Shown here piece after piece: positions 1 through 7,826 of a stretch of 12,350 nt of DNA. Made by a program: the position numbers and the translations under genes. The DNA lies in assembly GCA_015231995.1 (NCBI GenBank), contig JADGAO010000082.1, positions 1 to 12,350 on the forward strand. The letters are read 5' to 3'. Below the pieces are notes generated by a model. That model did no database searches, had not been told where the DNA came from, and saw nothing but the letters and a program-made list of their open reading frames with translations. Within the stretch, counting starts at the first letter, position 1. Each line of letters begins with the position of its first letter. This DNA comes from Nitrospinota bacterium. Lineage in GTDB: Bacteria > Nitrospinota_A > UBA7883 > JACRLM01.

Positions 1-5
1 AAAGA

Positions 6-30
6 CGGCGGGGTGAAGAACACCCCGCCG
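6..30. repeat. Perfect 10-bp hairpin at window start
   Basis: CGGCGGGGTG (6-15) and CACCCCGCCG (21-30) are perfect reverse complements around a 5-base AAGAA loop. There is no following T-run, so this is a weak intrinsic-terminator candidate on either strand. Its right arm belongs to a 19-base sequence (15-33) repeated exactly at 3860-3878, so it is better read as part of an intergenic repeat family. It could still act as a transcript end for whatever gene lies left of the window. Confidence 0.6.
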
Positions 31-33
31 AGC
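15..33 (+). repeat. 19-bp direct repeat, copy 1
   Basis: GAAGAACACCCCGCCGAGC here is identical to 3860-3878. The nearby stretch 59-90 (TTACGCAAA, then CTCCTTGCTAA and GGGGA) resembles a decayed form of the repeat material at 3829-3900, including the CTCCTTGCTAA palindrome half and the ACGCAAA end. The whole leader 1-95 is therefore probably derived from the same repeat family. Confidence 0.7.
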
Positions 34-133
34 ATCAATTTATGGGGCGTTTTGGGGATTACGCAAAACTCTCCTTGCTAAACGGGGACAAGCGTCAATA
101 ACCGCATCGTATATGAAAGGGTCTGTTTAGAGA

Positions 134-1879
134 ATGTCCGCCGAATTCCTTAAGTCCTACGCCACAGCCGTCTCCGCCGTCAACGGAGCGCGCGACCTCA
201 ATACCCTCAAAACCGCCGTCGCGACGGTTCTCTCCGAGACGCTCGCGGTTTCCCGTTTCGGGTTCGCCTCGGCGCGGATAATGGCTACCGGCGCGGAGCC
301 TGAACGGGCGGATATCAACATCGGCGTCGAATTCTGTTTCGACGGATTGAACGCGCCCAGGTCTTGCGTATGCGGAAAGGCGATGGAGGCTGTGGGCGAT
401 AACGCCATCTATAGCGCCAGTCCCGATCCGTTCTGCGTGGAGCGCGGATTTCAATCCGTCTTATGCGCGCCGGTTTTTGTCGAAGGGGCGCGGGTGGGCG
501 TGTTCCTTTTCGCCGATTCACAAGACGTGGAGCCGTCAGCGGACGCTTTGAAGCTTCTGGACGCCCTTGCAGTTCATGTTGGCGAAGCTGTCTCCCGCAT
601 ACGAAAAAGCGAGATGGACAAACGCCGCGCTGTTGACCTTGTGACGGTCTATCACATCGGCAGGCTTGTCACCTCGCGTCTGACGCTCAAGGAAATGGTG
701 CGGGAGGTGGTAAGGTCGCTTGGCAGGGTTATCGAGACCGACGAGGTGAACGTCATCCAGTACGACGCCAAACGGATGGAATTGCGGTTCCTCGCAAGTT
801 TTTTCGCGGACGAGTCCAACCTCCAGCGCCCGGAGGTCTACCCCCTTTCCGACGGAATGAACAGCTGGATAATAAAGAACCGCCAACCGCTACTGATACG
901 GCAAGGCACATTGGACGAATGCGCCCGGCTTGGCATACGTCACGGCGGCAGACCCGCCAGGTCGTGGCTGGGGGTGCCGATGGTTTATAAGGACGACGTG
1001 GTTGGGGTGTTGTCCGTGCAGAGTTACGGCAAGGAACGGCTCTACGACGAACGTTCTGTGGAGCTTCTCTCCGCCGTAGCCGGGCAGTGCGCCGTGGCGA
1101 TGGAGAACGCCCGGTTGTACGAGGAGGCGCTCGAACGCGAGGAGGAAAAAGAGAGGCTCTATTTTTCGCTTACGCACGACCTTCTGTCGCTGGTCAATCC
1201 GGTGGCGGGGTTTGCGCGCCTTTTAAAGGAATTGCCGCCGGACGCGCCGAAGCAGGATGTGGAGTCATTCACGGATGCTATTACGGCCTCTGCGGGCAAG
1301 ATGACGCAGTTCGTCGAGGACATACTGGTTTACGCGAAAATAAAATCCGGCAAGCTCGCGCTAAACCTTGCGAGGGCCGATTTCGCCAAAACGCTGGAGT
1401 CCGTCATACGCCACCTGTCGCCGGAGATTTCGTTGCGCAGGCTTACGCTAAAGGTTAACGGGGTGGAGGCTTCGCCATCGGAGGCCGCGGTGAACGGGCC
1501 GCTGGAGGCGGATTACGACGTGGCGCAGGTGGAACGGGTTTTTTTCAATCTCATAAACAACGCGGTAAAATACGCCAACACCTTCATCGAGATAAACGCG
1601 GGAATCGAGGGAGCCGAGGCGGTGTGCGGATTTCGCAACGACGGCGACGGCGTTACGGAAGAGCAGGCGGGCAGGTTGTTTGACGAGTATTACCAGGCCG
1701 GCGCGAAGAGTCGTGGCGTGGGGCTTGGCCTGCCGACGGTGAAACGGATAGTGGAACTGCACGGCGGCAGTATCAGGGTGGAATCCGGCGCTGGCAAAGG
1801 GTTCCACATCGAGTTCCGCTGGCCCCGCACGCTTGCGGACAAGCGGGGGAAGATGGAGGGAAGGGCGGAGAGTTTGTGA
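134..1879 (+). CDS. GAF-GAF sensor histidine kinase
   Basis: A 581-residue cytosolic two-component sensor kinase, with no membrane segment visible. It has two GAF-like sensor domains (about 15-155 and 178-327; the second ends in the typical GVLSVQSYG and AVAMENARLYEEA stretch), a short coiled linker, and a HisKA-type helix with phospho-acceptor His348 in SLTHDLLSLVNP. The ATPase domain has an N box (466-481, FNLINNAVKYAN), G1 box DGDG (503-506), F box LFDEYYQ (515-521) and G2 box GVGLGL (528-533). The H box departs from the usual SHELRTPL, but the His-acidic pair is kept, so it should be active. The first GAF has several cysteines, including SCVCG (77-81), of unknown meaning. No strong ribosome-binding site precedes the ATG; AAAGGG lies 12 bases upstream. 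The partner may be the regulator at 3933-5327. Confidence 0.93.
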   Translation: MSAEFLKSYATAVSAVNGARDLNTLKTAVATVLSETLAVSRFGFASARIMATGAEPERADINIGVEFCFDGLNAPRSCVCGKAMEAVGDNAIYSASPDPFCVERGFQSVLCAPVFVEGARVGVFLFADSQDVEPSADALKLLDALAVHVGEAVSRIRKSEMDKRRAVDLVTVYHIGRLVTSRLTLKEMVREVVRSLGRVIETDEVNVIQYDAKRMELRFLASFFADESNLQRPEVYPLSDGMNSWIIKNRQPLLIRQGTLDECARLGIRHGGRPARSWLGVPMVYKDDVVGVLSVQSYGKERLYDERSVELLSAVAGQCAVAMENARLYEEALEREEEKERLYFSLTHDLLSLVNPVAGFARLLKELPPDAPKQDVESFTDAITASAGKMTQFVEDILVYAKIKSGKLALNLARADFAKTLESVIRHLSPEISLRRLTLKVNGVEASPSEAAVNGPLEADYDVAQVERVFFNLINNAVKYANTFIEINAGIEGAEAVCGFRNDGDGVTEEQAGRLFDEYYQAGAKSRGVGLGLPTVKRIVELHGGSIRVESGAGKGFHIEFRWPRTLADKRGKMEGRAESL

Positions 1880-1959
1880 GTGTGATTGCTTGTTATGTAT
1901 GATTGGTAGAATGGAGCAATATACGCAACATTTGGAGCAATGAAATTTGGAGTCGCAAA

Positions 1960-3318
1960 ATGCTTGAGGTCTTTGGTAAGCCCTTTGTGGATTTCGCAGG
2001 TTCTGGCTATATTGCTTTCAGTGATGGTTCCAGATCAGCAATTTCTTTCAGATTTGTGCAGTTACATAATGGCGAACTATTTCTGTTAGCCAAACAGCGT
2101 GAAGAAGCTGGTTGTGTACCAATTGATTGTATAAACAATTCCGCTATTTCAATTTCTGGTATTCTCGATGATAGACGAGTATTTGAAACACGCTCCACTC
2201 CATTTTTAAAATCCGCACAAATTTCATTCCCAGATAGCGGCTCAAGCGGATTTTTATTCCTGTTAACAGATGTCGCCATTGGTGATGGGGAAAACAGGGG
2301 TACCACACGATTCCACCTAACCAACCTTATATTTGTTGGAACCGAAAAATTTGTTGCTGAGAATGGATCCTACATGCTCTACCTCCCAATTAAAATATTG
2401 GGATTAAAACTAGGGATATATCCAGTATCTGACTACAAAGAACAAAAAAATATTATTGACGCAACCCGACAATCAAGAGTCACCGCCTTTGTTGAAATAC
2501 CCACTAATGACTGGAATATATTTGATGCGAAAATAATGATGGATAACCTATGTTGGTTACTGTCTTTTGCTAGAGGAACCAAAATAAATTGGATCTGCGC
2601 TACCGGTTTTAATTTAGATAATAAAATTACTATTTCAGAGTATCGATCTGCAATTACATGGAATTACACTGGATTATCAGCCATTGGCTCACAACCATTA
2701 GAAAGTGAAAATAGACTAGAGTTGATGAATTTCATCGAGTCATCATATGAGCTATTTTCTAATTTAAGAAAAGAATACTCAATCCAAGAGACTATAGACA
2801 CTATTGTCTTTGCTAAGATTGGCAATGGTTTTTTAGAGTTTCGAGGGATGCTTCTTTCAACAGCAATTGATGGCTTTCGTGCCAGATGGGCAACAAAGAA
2901 TAAACGAGAATTCATATTCGATAAGGCTGATTTCACGAAGCGCAAATCTAAGTTGGAAAAAGCAGTTGTTGCCACCTTTGAGTCTTTAGTAAATGGAGAT
3001 TCTAACAAAGACAAACGTAGGCAACTCTACGAGAAAGTTAAGGAGCTTAACCGCCGTTCGTTTTTTGATATTTTAAAAGAGCTTAACAAATCAATGTCTG
3101 TTGGCTTGGAAGATTCTCAAATGGATCATTTCAAGGATAACCGCAACGAGTTGGTTCATTCTGGAAGGTTTTCTGGTAATCGTGACGATGATCTGGAAGC
3201 ATATAAAAACGAGTTTTGGAAAATTCTTGCGTTTGCTGATCGGTTAATATTAGGACTATTGGGGGATTCCAGAAAAGGGCTTGTATGGACTCGAAATCTC
3301 CGCATCTCTGATCTGTAA
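1960..3318 (+). CDS. Putative HEPN-domain (ApeA-like) accessory/defence protein
   Basis: A 452-residue protein that I do not recognise by name. It is much AT-richer than all its neighbours and has different codon use (many ATA, TTA, AAT), which suggests acquisition. The C-terminal third (about 320-437) is helical and charged. It contains RNELVH (395-400), matching the R-x4-6-H signature of HEPN ribonuclease domains, followed by a long helix ending LILGLLG. The N-terminal part (1-150) is beta-rich and could be an ApeA-type N-terminal domain; ApeA is an anti-phage HEPN protein. That assignment is inference. The open frame extends up to a TTG at 1903, but only the ATG at 1960 has a good Shine-Dalgarno (GGAG, 1949-1952, 7-base spacing), so I start there. 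No signal peptide or membrane segment is seen. Confidence 0.7.
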   Translation: MLEVFGKPFVDFAGSGYIAFSDGSRSAISFRFVQLHNGELFLLAKQREEAGCVPIDCINNSAISISGILDDRRVFETRSTPFLKSAQISFPDSGSSGFLFLLTDVAIGDGENRGTTRFHLTNLIFVGTEKFVAENGSYMLYLPIKILGLKLGIYPVSDYKEQKNIIDATRQSRVTAFVEIPTNDWNIFDAKIMMDNLCWLLSFARGTKINWICATGFNLDNKITISEYRSAITWNYTGLSAIGSQPLESENRLELMNFIESSYELFSNLRKEYSIQETIDTIVFAKIGNGFLEFRGMLLSTAIDGFRARWATKNKREFIFDKADFTKRKSKLEKAVVATFESLVNGDSNKDKRRQLYEKVKELNRRSFFDILKELNKSMSVGLEDSQMDHFKDNRNELVHSGRFSGNRDDDLEAYKNEFWKILAFADRLILGLLGDSRKGLVWTRNLRISDL

Positions 3319-3346
3319 CCATTTTGAACCCATCATGGAATAGAAT

Positions 3347-3580
3347 GTGAGCGACATCATCAGGAAAAGCGTGGTGGTTGGAAAAGGTGGCTTGATTGAA
3401 ATCACGGCCCCAGAGTTGGAAGCCGGATCAAGCGCCGAAGTTATCGTTTTAGCGGGAGGGACGCTACCTTTAAAGAAAAGGAGAGGGCTGAAACGCATCA
3501 TCGCCTCTGGCAAAGGCGCGTTCGCATCACCGGAAGAGGCTGATGCATTCATCAACGGGGTGCGTGACTCTTGGGAATGA
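3347..3580 (+). CDS. Small VapB-type antitoxin-like protein (orphan)
   Basis: A 77-residue protein starting at GTG, with a weak GGA 8 bases upstream. The pattern IIRKSVVVGKGGLIEI, then PELEAGSSAEVIVL, a basic linker, and an ending SGKGAFASPEEADAFINGVRDSW resembles a family of small proteins usually encoded just before VapC (PIN) toxins. There the N-terminal strand region would bind DNA and the C-terminal tail would clamp the toxin. The family match is from memory of the sequence pattern, not a search. The stop overlaps an ATG (ATGA at 3577-3580), the usual antitoxin-toxin coupling, but no intact toxin follows. It lies 28 bases after the HEPN gene and could be co-transcribed with it. Confidence 0.6.
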   Translation: MSDIIRKSVVVGKGGLIEITAPELEAGSSAEVIVLAGGTLPLKKRRGLKRIIASGKGAFASPEEADAFINGVRDSWE

Positions 3581-3646
3581 TAAGGGAAAGATTATTGAAG
3601 GTAATGACGCCGACTTGTAACCTTGAACAACGGGGTGAAGAAGTGA
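3577..3646 (+). pseudogene. Possible VapC (PIN toxin) remnant
   Basis: Directly after the antitoxin-like gene, two short reading-frame pieces recall a PIN toxin. Frame 3579-3617 reads DKGKIIEGNDADL, like the conserved segment around the third acidic residue of VapC proteins (G-x-x-I-x-x-x-D-x-x-IAA). A second frame, 3614-3643, reads LVTLNNGVKK, like the LVT-x-N-x-x-x-F strand near the VapC C-terminus. Both then hit stops. The pieces are short and the resemblance is pattern-based, so chance is a real alternative. A larger open frame from 3571 to 3936 covers this stretch, but runs through palindromic repeat DNA and is not a credible gene. Confidence 0.3.
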
Positions 3647-3704
3647 CTGCCGCCCAAACATTTTTTTCATCAGAGGACTTATTAATCAACGTCGTCATAC
3701 ATTT

Positions 3705-3850
3705 CTCCCCCTTAACAAGGGGGAGTGGCGCGAAGCGCCGAGGGGGTTTAATTCAATCGTATCGCGTTTCTATAGCCAAAATTTTAACTCAAGGACAAAT
3801 TAAACCTCCCCCGCCGCTAACGCGGCGTCCCCTCCTTGCTAAGGAGGGGG
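3705..3850. repeat. Inverted pair of double-hairpin repeats (BIME/MITE-like)
   Basis: Two similar units face each other. The left unit has hairpin CTCCCCCT/AGGGGGAG (3705-3725), hairpin GGCGC/GCGCC (3727-3739), then GGGGGTTTAAT (3742-3752). The right unit is the mirror image: ATTAAACCTCCCCC (3799-3812), hairpin CGCCGC/GCGGCG (3812-3827), hairpin CCCCTCCTT/AAGGAGGGG (3829-3849). Loops and stems differ between units while pairing is kept. This is the arrangement of paired REP sequences (BIMEs) or small non-autonomous elements. The spacer 3753-3798 shows nothing else. No transposase is present in the window. Confidence 0.8.
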
Positions 3851-3859
3851 CAATAGCCC

Positions 3860-3878
3860 GAAGAACACCCCGCCGAGC
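3860..3878 (+). repeat. 19-bp direct repeat, copy 2
   Basis: Identical to 15-33. It is followed by AACGCAAAGG (3891-3900), which resembles the ends of the 5373-5623 element. Together the two copies bracket the histidine kinase and the accessory block. Confidence 0.7.
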
Positions 3879-3932
3879 GGCTTTGTTGAAAACGCAAAGG
3901 TTTAATTTATCCGAGGTGATTTCCAAACAACC

Positions 3933-5327
<1,395 letters not shown>

Positions 5328-5372
5328 GGAACGTTCTGGTTTGCAATATTTTATTCCCCTTACCAAGAAAAG

Positions 5373-5623
5373 CTTTGCGTAAGTCGTTGACCGATGCTCC
5401 CGCCCCCTCTCCCGCGCAATATCGCGGGAGAGGGTTGGGGTGAGGGCTTCAAACAGTGTTTGGTGTTTTAAGTTTGAACCACGTTTAGGTCAATATTATT
5501 GAGAACTGCTTGTAACCCCTCACCTGGCGCTTTGCGCCTTCCCTTCGGAAGACTCAGGGCAGGCTCTCTCCCCGCAAAGTTGGCGGGGAGAGGGTAAGGA
5601 GCTAATCGTTGACTTACGCAAAG
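5373..5623. mobile_element. MITE-like 251-bp element with 13-bp terminal inverted repeats
   Basis: The ends CTTTGCGTAAGTC (5373-5385) and GACTTACGCAAAG (5611-5623) are perfect inverted repeats, and GCTCC/GGAGC continue the symmetry just inside. Within lie two inverted palindromic units: a 12-bp stem CCCTCTCCCGCG/CGCGGGAGAGGG (5405-5434) with GGTGAGGG beyond it, and the mirrored CCCCTCACC (5517-5525) with stem CTCTCCCCGC/GCGGGGAGAG (5566-5592). The right unit carries extra DNA, including GGCGC/GCGCC (5526-5538) and a 19-base motif (5541-5559) also found at 7542-7560. There is no coding capacity. It lies between the regulator stop and the next gene, so any promoter for 5632 is in or across it. 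The strong hairpins may help to end transcription of the regulator. I see no clear target-site duplication. Confidence 0.7.
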
Positions 5624-5631
5624 GTCCTCAT

Positions 5632-6570
5632 ATGAATATGACTCCCGACTGTGTGGACGCCATCCTCATGTGCGGGGAGGGGGCGGCGTCGCGGCCTGTG
5701 CTTGGGAATTCCAAGATTTTCCTTCCGGTCAACGGCAAGCCCATCTTTATATATGTCCTCGACGCGCTCTTGCGCGCCAGCCGTGTGCGGCGGGTTTTTA
5801 TCGTCGGCAACAAACAACGGATAGAATCGCTCATCGAAGCCTCTGGCCAATCCCTTTCAAAACCGGTCAATGTCCTCACCCAAGGGGATAATCTGCTGGA
5901 CAACGTCTGGCGAGGCTTCATTTCCACACTCGACGGCTATGTAGAAGGGGCGCAGAATAATAACCCTGATTTCAACGACAGGGTGATACTGGCTCTGGCT
6001 GGAGACTCACCGCTTATCACGTCCGGTGAGATTGACGATTTCATCGCCGGGGCGGATATGGGAAAATATGATTATGTCATCGGGTTGACCCCTGCGTCTT
6101 CTCTCGCAAGGTTCCGGCCTTCTGACGGCAAGCCGGGCATACGCATGTCCAGCTTCCACCTGCGCGAGGGGCTTTTCAGGATCAGCAACCTGCATCTTGC
6201 GCGTCCGTTCGCGTTCAGAAATAGAGAAGTTGTTTTGAAGATGTACGAAATGCGATACCAGCGGAGTTTCTCCAATGTGCTCCGCTTTGCCCGGTCTCTT
6301 TTGGCCACGCCCGGCTGGCGAGGCCGCATATGGCTATATCTGGGCCTGCAGACATGCCTGACCCTTTCGCGCATGGGGCTTGCCGGGGTTGCGGATATCC
6401 TGCGGCGGCTCATCCCGGCCTCAAGCGCCATATCCGCCGTAAGCCAGATAACAGGCGCCCGCGCCGACATCGTAATCACTACCCACGGCGGGGCCGCGCT
6501 GGATATCGACAACGAATCCGATTACCGAGCCATGACGCAGATGTTCGACCAATGGAGGGATGGGCGATGA
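5632..6570 (+). CDS. Nucleotidyltransferase (MobA/GlmU-like NTP transferase fold)
   Basis: A 312-residue protein. The N-terminal part shows the sugar-phosphate/cofactor nucleotidyltransferase pattern: hydrophobic strand, loop LMCGEGAASRP (12-22), Lys28, LPVNGKPIFIYVLDAL (31-46), then a Rossmann-like VRRVFIVGN (52-60) and LAGDSPLIT (122-130), with Asp125 as the likely metal ligand. The usual LAAGxGxRM loop is altered (MCGEGAASRP), so the substrate cannot be named. The C-terminal half (about 195-285) contains hydrophobic helices and RRLIPASSAISAVSQITGA, then DIDNESDY (291-298), which resembles the terminal segment of MobA-like enzymes. The start is the ATG at 5632 with AAGG 7 bases upstream; an ATG two codons later is possible. 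It overlaps the next gene by 4 bases, so the two are probably co-translated. Confidence 0.78.
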   Translation: MNMTPDCVDAILMCGEGAASRPVLGNSKIFLPVNGKPIFIYVLDALLRASRVRRVFIVGNKQRIESLIEASGQSLSKPVNVLTQGDNLLDNVWRGFISTLDGYVEGAQNNNPDFNDRVILALAGDSPLITSGEIDDFIAGADMGKYDYVIGLTPASSLARFRPSDGKPGIRMSSFHLREGLFRISNLHLARPFAFRNREVVLKMYEMRYQRSFSNVLRFARSLLATPGWRGRIWLYLGLQTCLTLSRMGLAGVADILRRLIPASSAISAVSQITGARADIVITTHGGAALDIDNESDYRAMTQMFDQWRDGR

Positions 6571-7475
6571 CAACCTCCGCCAGCCGCCGGAATTTTTTCA
6601 GGATAAGCCTTATCGTCACAGCCATAGCCGCGCTCTGGCCGGAGACGGCCTTTGCATGGGGCGCGGGAATGCATGTGGCGCAGGGGAGTTTTTTGCTGGA
6701 GAGCCTGGGGCTTATAGAGCCGCAGGTCGCCGCGATACTTGCGACATTCCCGAACGATTATATCTACGGATGCGTCAGCGCCGACATTTTCATCGGCAAA
6801 GGGTACAAAAGGCGCGACGACCATTGCCACAACTGGAGCGTGGGAATGAGGACGCTGGAATTGGCGAAGGACGATTCCACCCGCGCCTACGCCTACGGAT
6901 ACCTGACGCATCTGGCCGCCGACGTTGTGGCGCACAACTATCTCATCCCCAACCTTCTATATCAGACGCCGACATCCAAGACCGTCGGACATGTGTTCTG
7001 GGAGTTCCGTGCCGACCGCTTTATAAGGAAGAGCTACTGGAAACTTGCGTCGGAGGTCGTCTCCATGCACAACCACGGCAATGACAGCCTGATTAAAAAG
7101 GTGATGAACAGAAGCCGGTTACGGTTCGGCGCGAAAAAGATGTTTTTCCGAAGAGCCGTGGCGCTACGCGATATCATCGCGTGGCGGCAGGCGGTGGAAG
7201 GGCCGCTTTTCGAGGGGTTCCGCATTCTCTCCCGCGCCCATGTCTCCACCCTTAATAACTATTCGATCAACCTTATCATTGATCTTCTGCGTAACGGGGA
7301 AAACGCCGTCTGCCTTAAGTACGACCCGGTTGGCACGGACAACACAGTCCACGCCAAGCTTATGCGTAAATCGGAGGGATCGGGTTTGCGGCTAAACGGC
7401 GGTCCCGCCAGGTTCCCCATACCCGATGACATAACGGCGCTCGATTATGTTGACCACAAGACAGAGCGGATGTGA
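6567..7475 (+). CDS. Zinc-dependent phospholipase C family protein, Tat-exported
   Basis: A 302-residue predicted exported hydrolase. The N-terminus carries SRRNFFR (6-12), a good twin-arginine match, then a hydrophobic core and AFA cleavage site (28-30). The mature protein would begin with Trp31; in Bacillus and Clostridium phospholipase C the N-terminal Trp is a zinc ligand. Further candidate ligands in family order are His36, Asp73, His115 and Asp119 and His123 (THLAADVVAH), and His142 with Glu146 (GHVFWE). The substrate, phospholipid or another phosphodiester, is unknown. The ATG overlaps the upstream stop (ATGA) and has GGAGGG at 6554-6559 with a 7-base spacing. The frame stays open upstream to 6330, but that is inside the preceding gene and lacks such a site. 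Tat export fits a protein that folds with metal before export. Confidence 0.85.
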   Translation: MTTSASRRNFFRISLIVTAIAALWPETAFAWGAGMHVAQGSFLLESLGLIEPQVAAILATFPNDYIYGCVSADIFIGKGYKRRDDHCHNWSVGMRTLELAKDDSTRAYAYGYLTHLAADVVAHNYLIPNLLYQTPTSKTVGHVFWEFRADRFIRKSYWKLASEVVSMHNHGNDSLIKKVMNRSRLRFGAKKMFFRRAVALRDIIAWRQAVEGPLFEGFRILSRAHVSTLNNYSINLIIDLLRNGENAVCLKYDPVGTDNTVHAKLMRKSEGSGLRLNGGPARFPIPDDITALDYVDHKTERM

Positions 7476-7530
7476 GAGTTCTGGCGAACAAGACGAGAGA
7501 GAGCCTGTATAACCCATCGCATTCAAATAT

Positions 7531-7807
7531 GTCATTCTGAACCCTTCGAAAGACTCAGGGTAAACTCCGCGTAGCGAAGTGAAGAATCTCAATGAAAAAC
7601 AAAGCAATCAGGAGCCAAAGCGTTTTCAACTTCGGAATCCGGGTTTATTCTATTTTGATCCTTCGGTCGCAGGGCCTTCCTCAGGATGACAACGATTATG
7701 TCATTCTGAACGAAGTGAAGAATCTATCAAAAAGAATATTCTATTATATTTTAATCCTTCGCTTCGCTCAGGATGACAACGGTCGCTGACGCTCCTTCAG
7801 GATGACA
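7531..7807. repeat. Cluster of five short intergenic repeat copies in alternating orientation
   Basis: The 350-base gap between the convergent genes (7476-7826) holds no credible gene but contains related units. Forward copies of the type GTCATTCTGAA...GAAGAATCT are at 7531-7589 (with an insert CCCTTCGAAAGACTCAGGG) and 7700-7725. Reverse-type copies ending TCAGGATGACA are at 7657-7691, 7754-7777 (CCTTCGCTTCGCTCAGGATGAC) and 7794-7807. Adjacent opposite copies can pair into long hairpins. Similar sequences are widespread in intergenic DNA of many uncultured bacteria (from memory). They could double as bidirectional transcript ends for the two convergent genes, but no classic T-tract is seen. 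Short frames over this stretch are read-through of repeat DNA. Confidence 0.75.
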
Positions 7808-7826
7808 AAATATCGAAATCGTTTGG

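Noticed and set aside
3690..3900. Possible CRISPR array from repeated motifs
   Set aside because: The repeats are palindromic, inverted relative to each other and not evenly spaced; there are no spacers or cas genes.
6330..6566. N-terminal extension of the phospholipase C-like frame
   Set aside because: It lies wholly inside the nucleotidyltransferase gene. The ATG at 6567 has a good ribosome site and begins a proper Tat signal peptide.
7331..7345. TTGGCACG, resembling the -24 box of a sigma-54 promoter
   Set aside because: It is inside a coding region and the -12 element (TTGC at the right spacing) is absent.
7590..7789. Small plus-strand open frame in the 7.5-7.8 kb gap
   Set aside because: It translates repeat DNA (ILILRSQGLPQDDN, VILNEVKNL), a known artefact of this repeat type.
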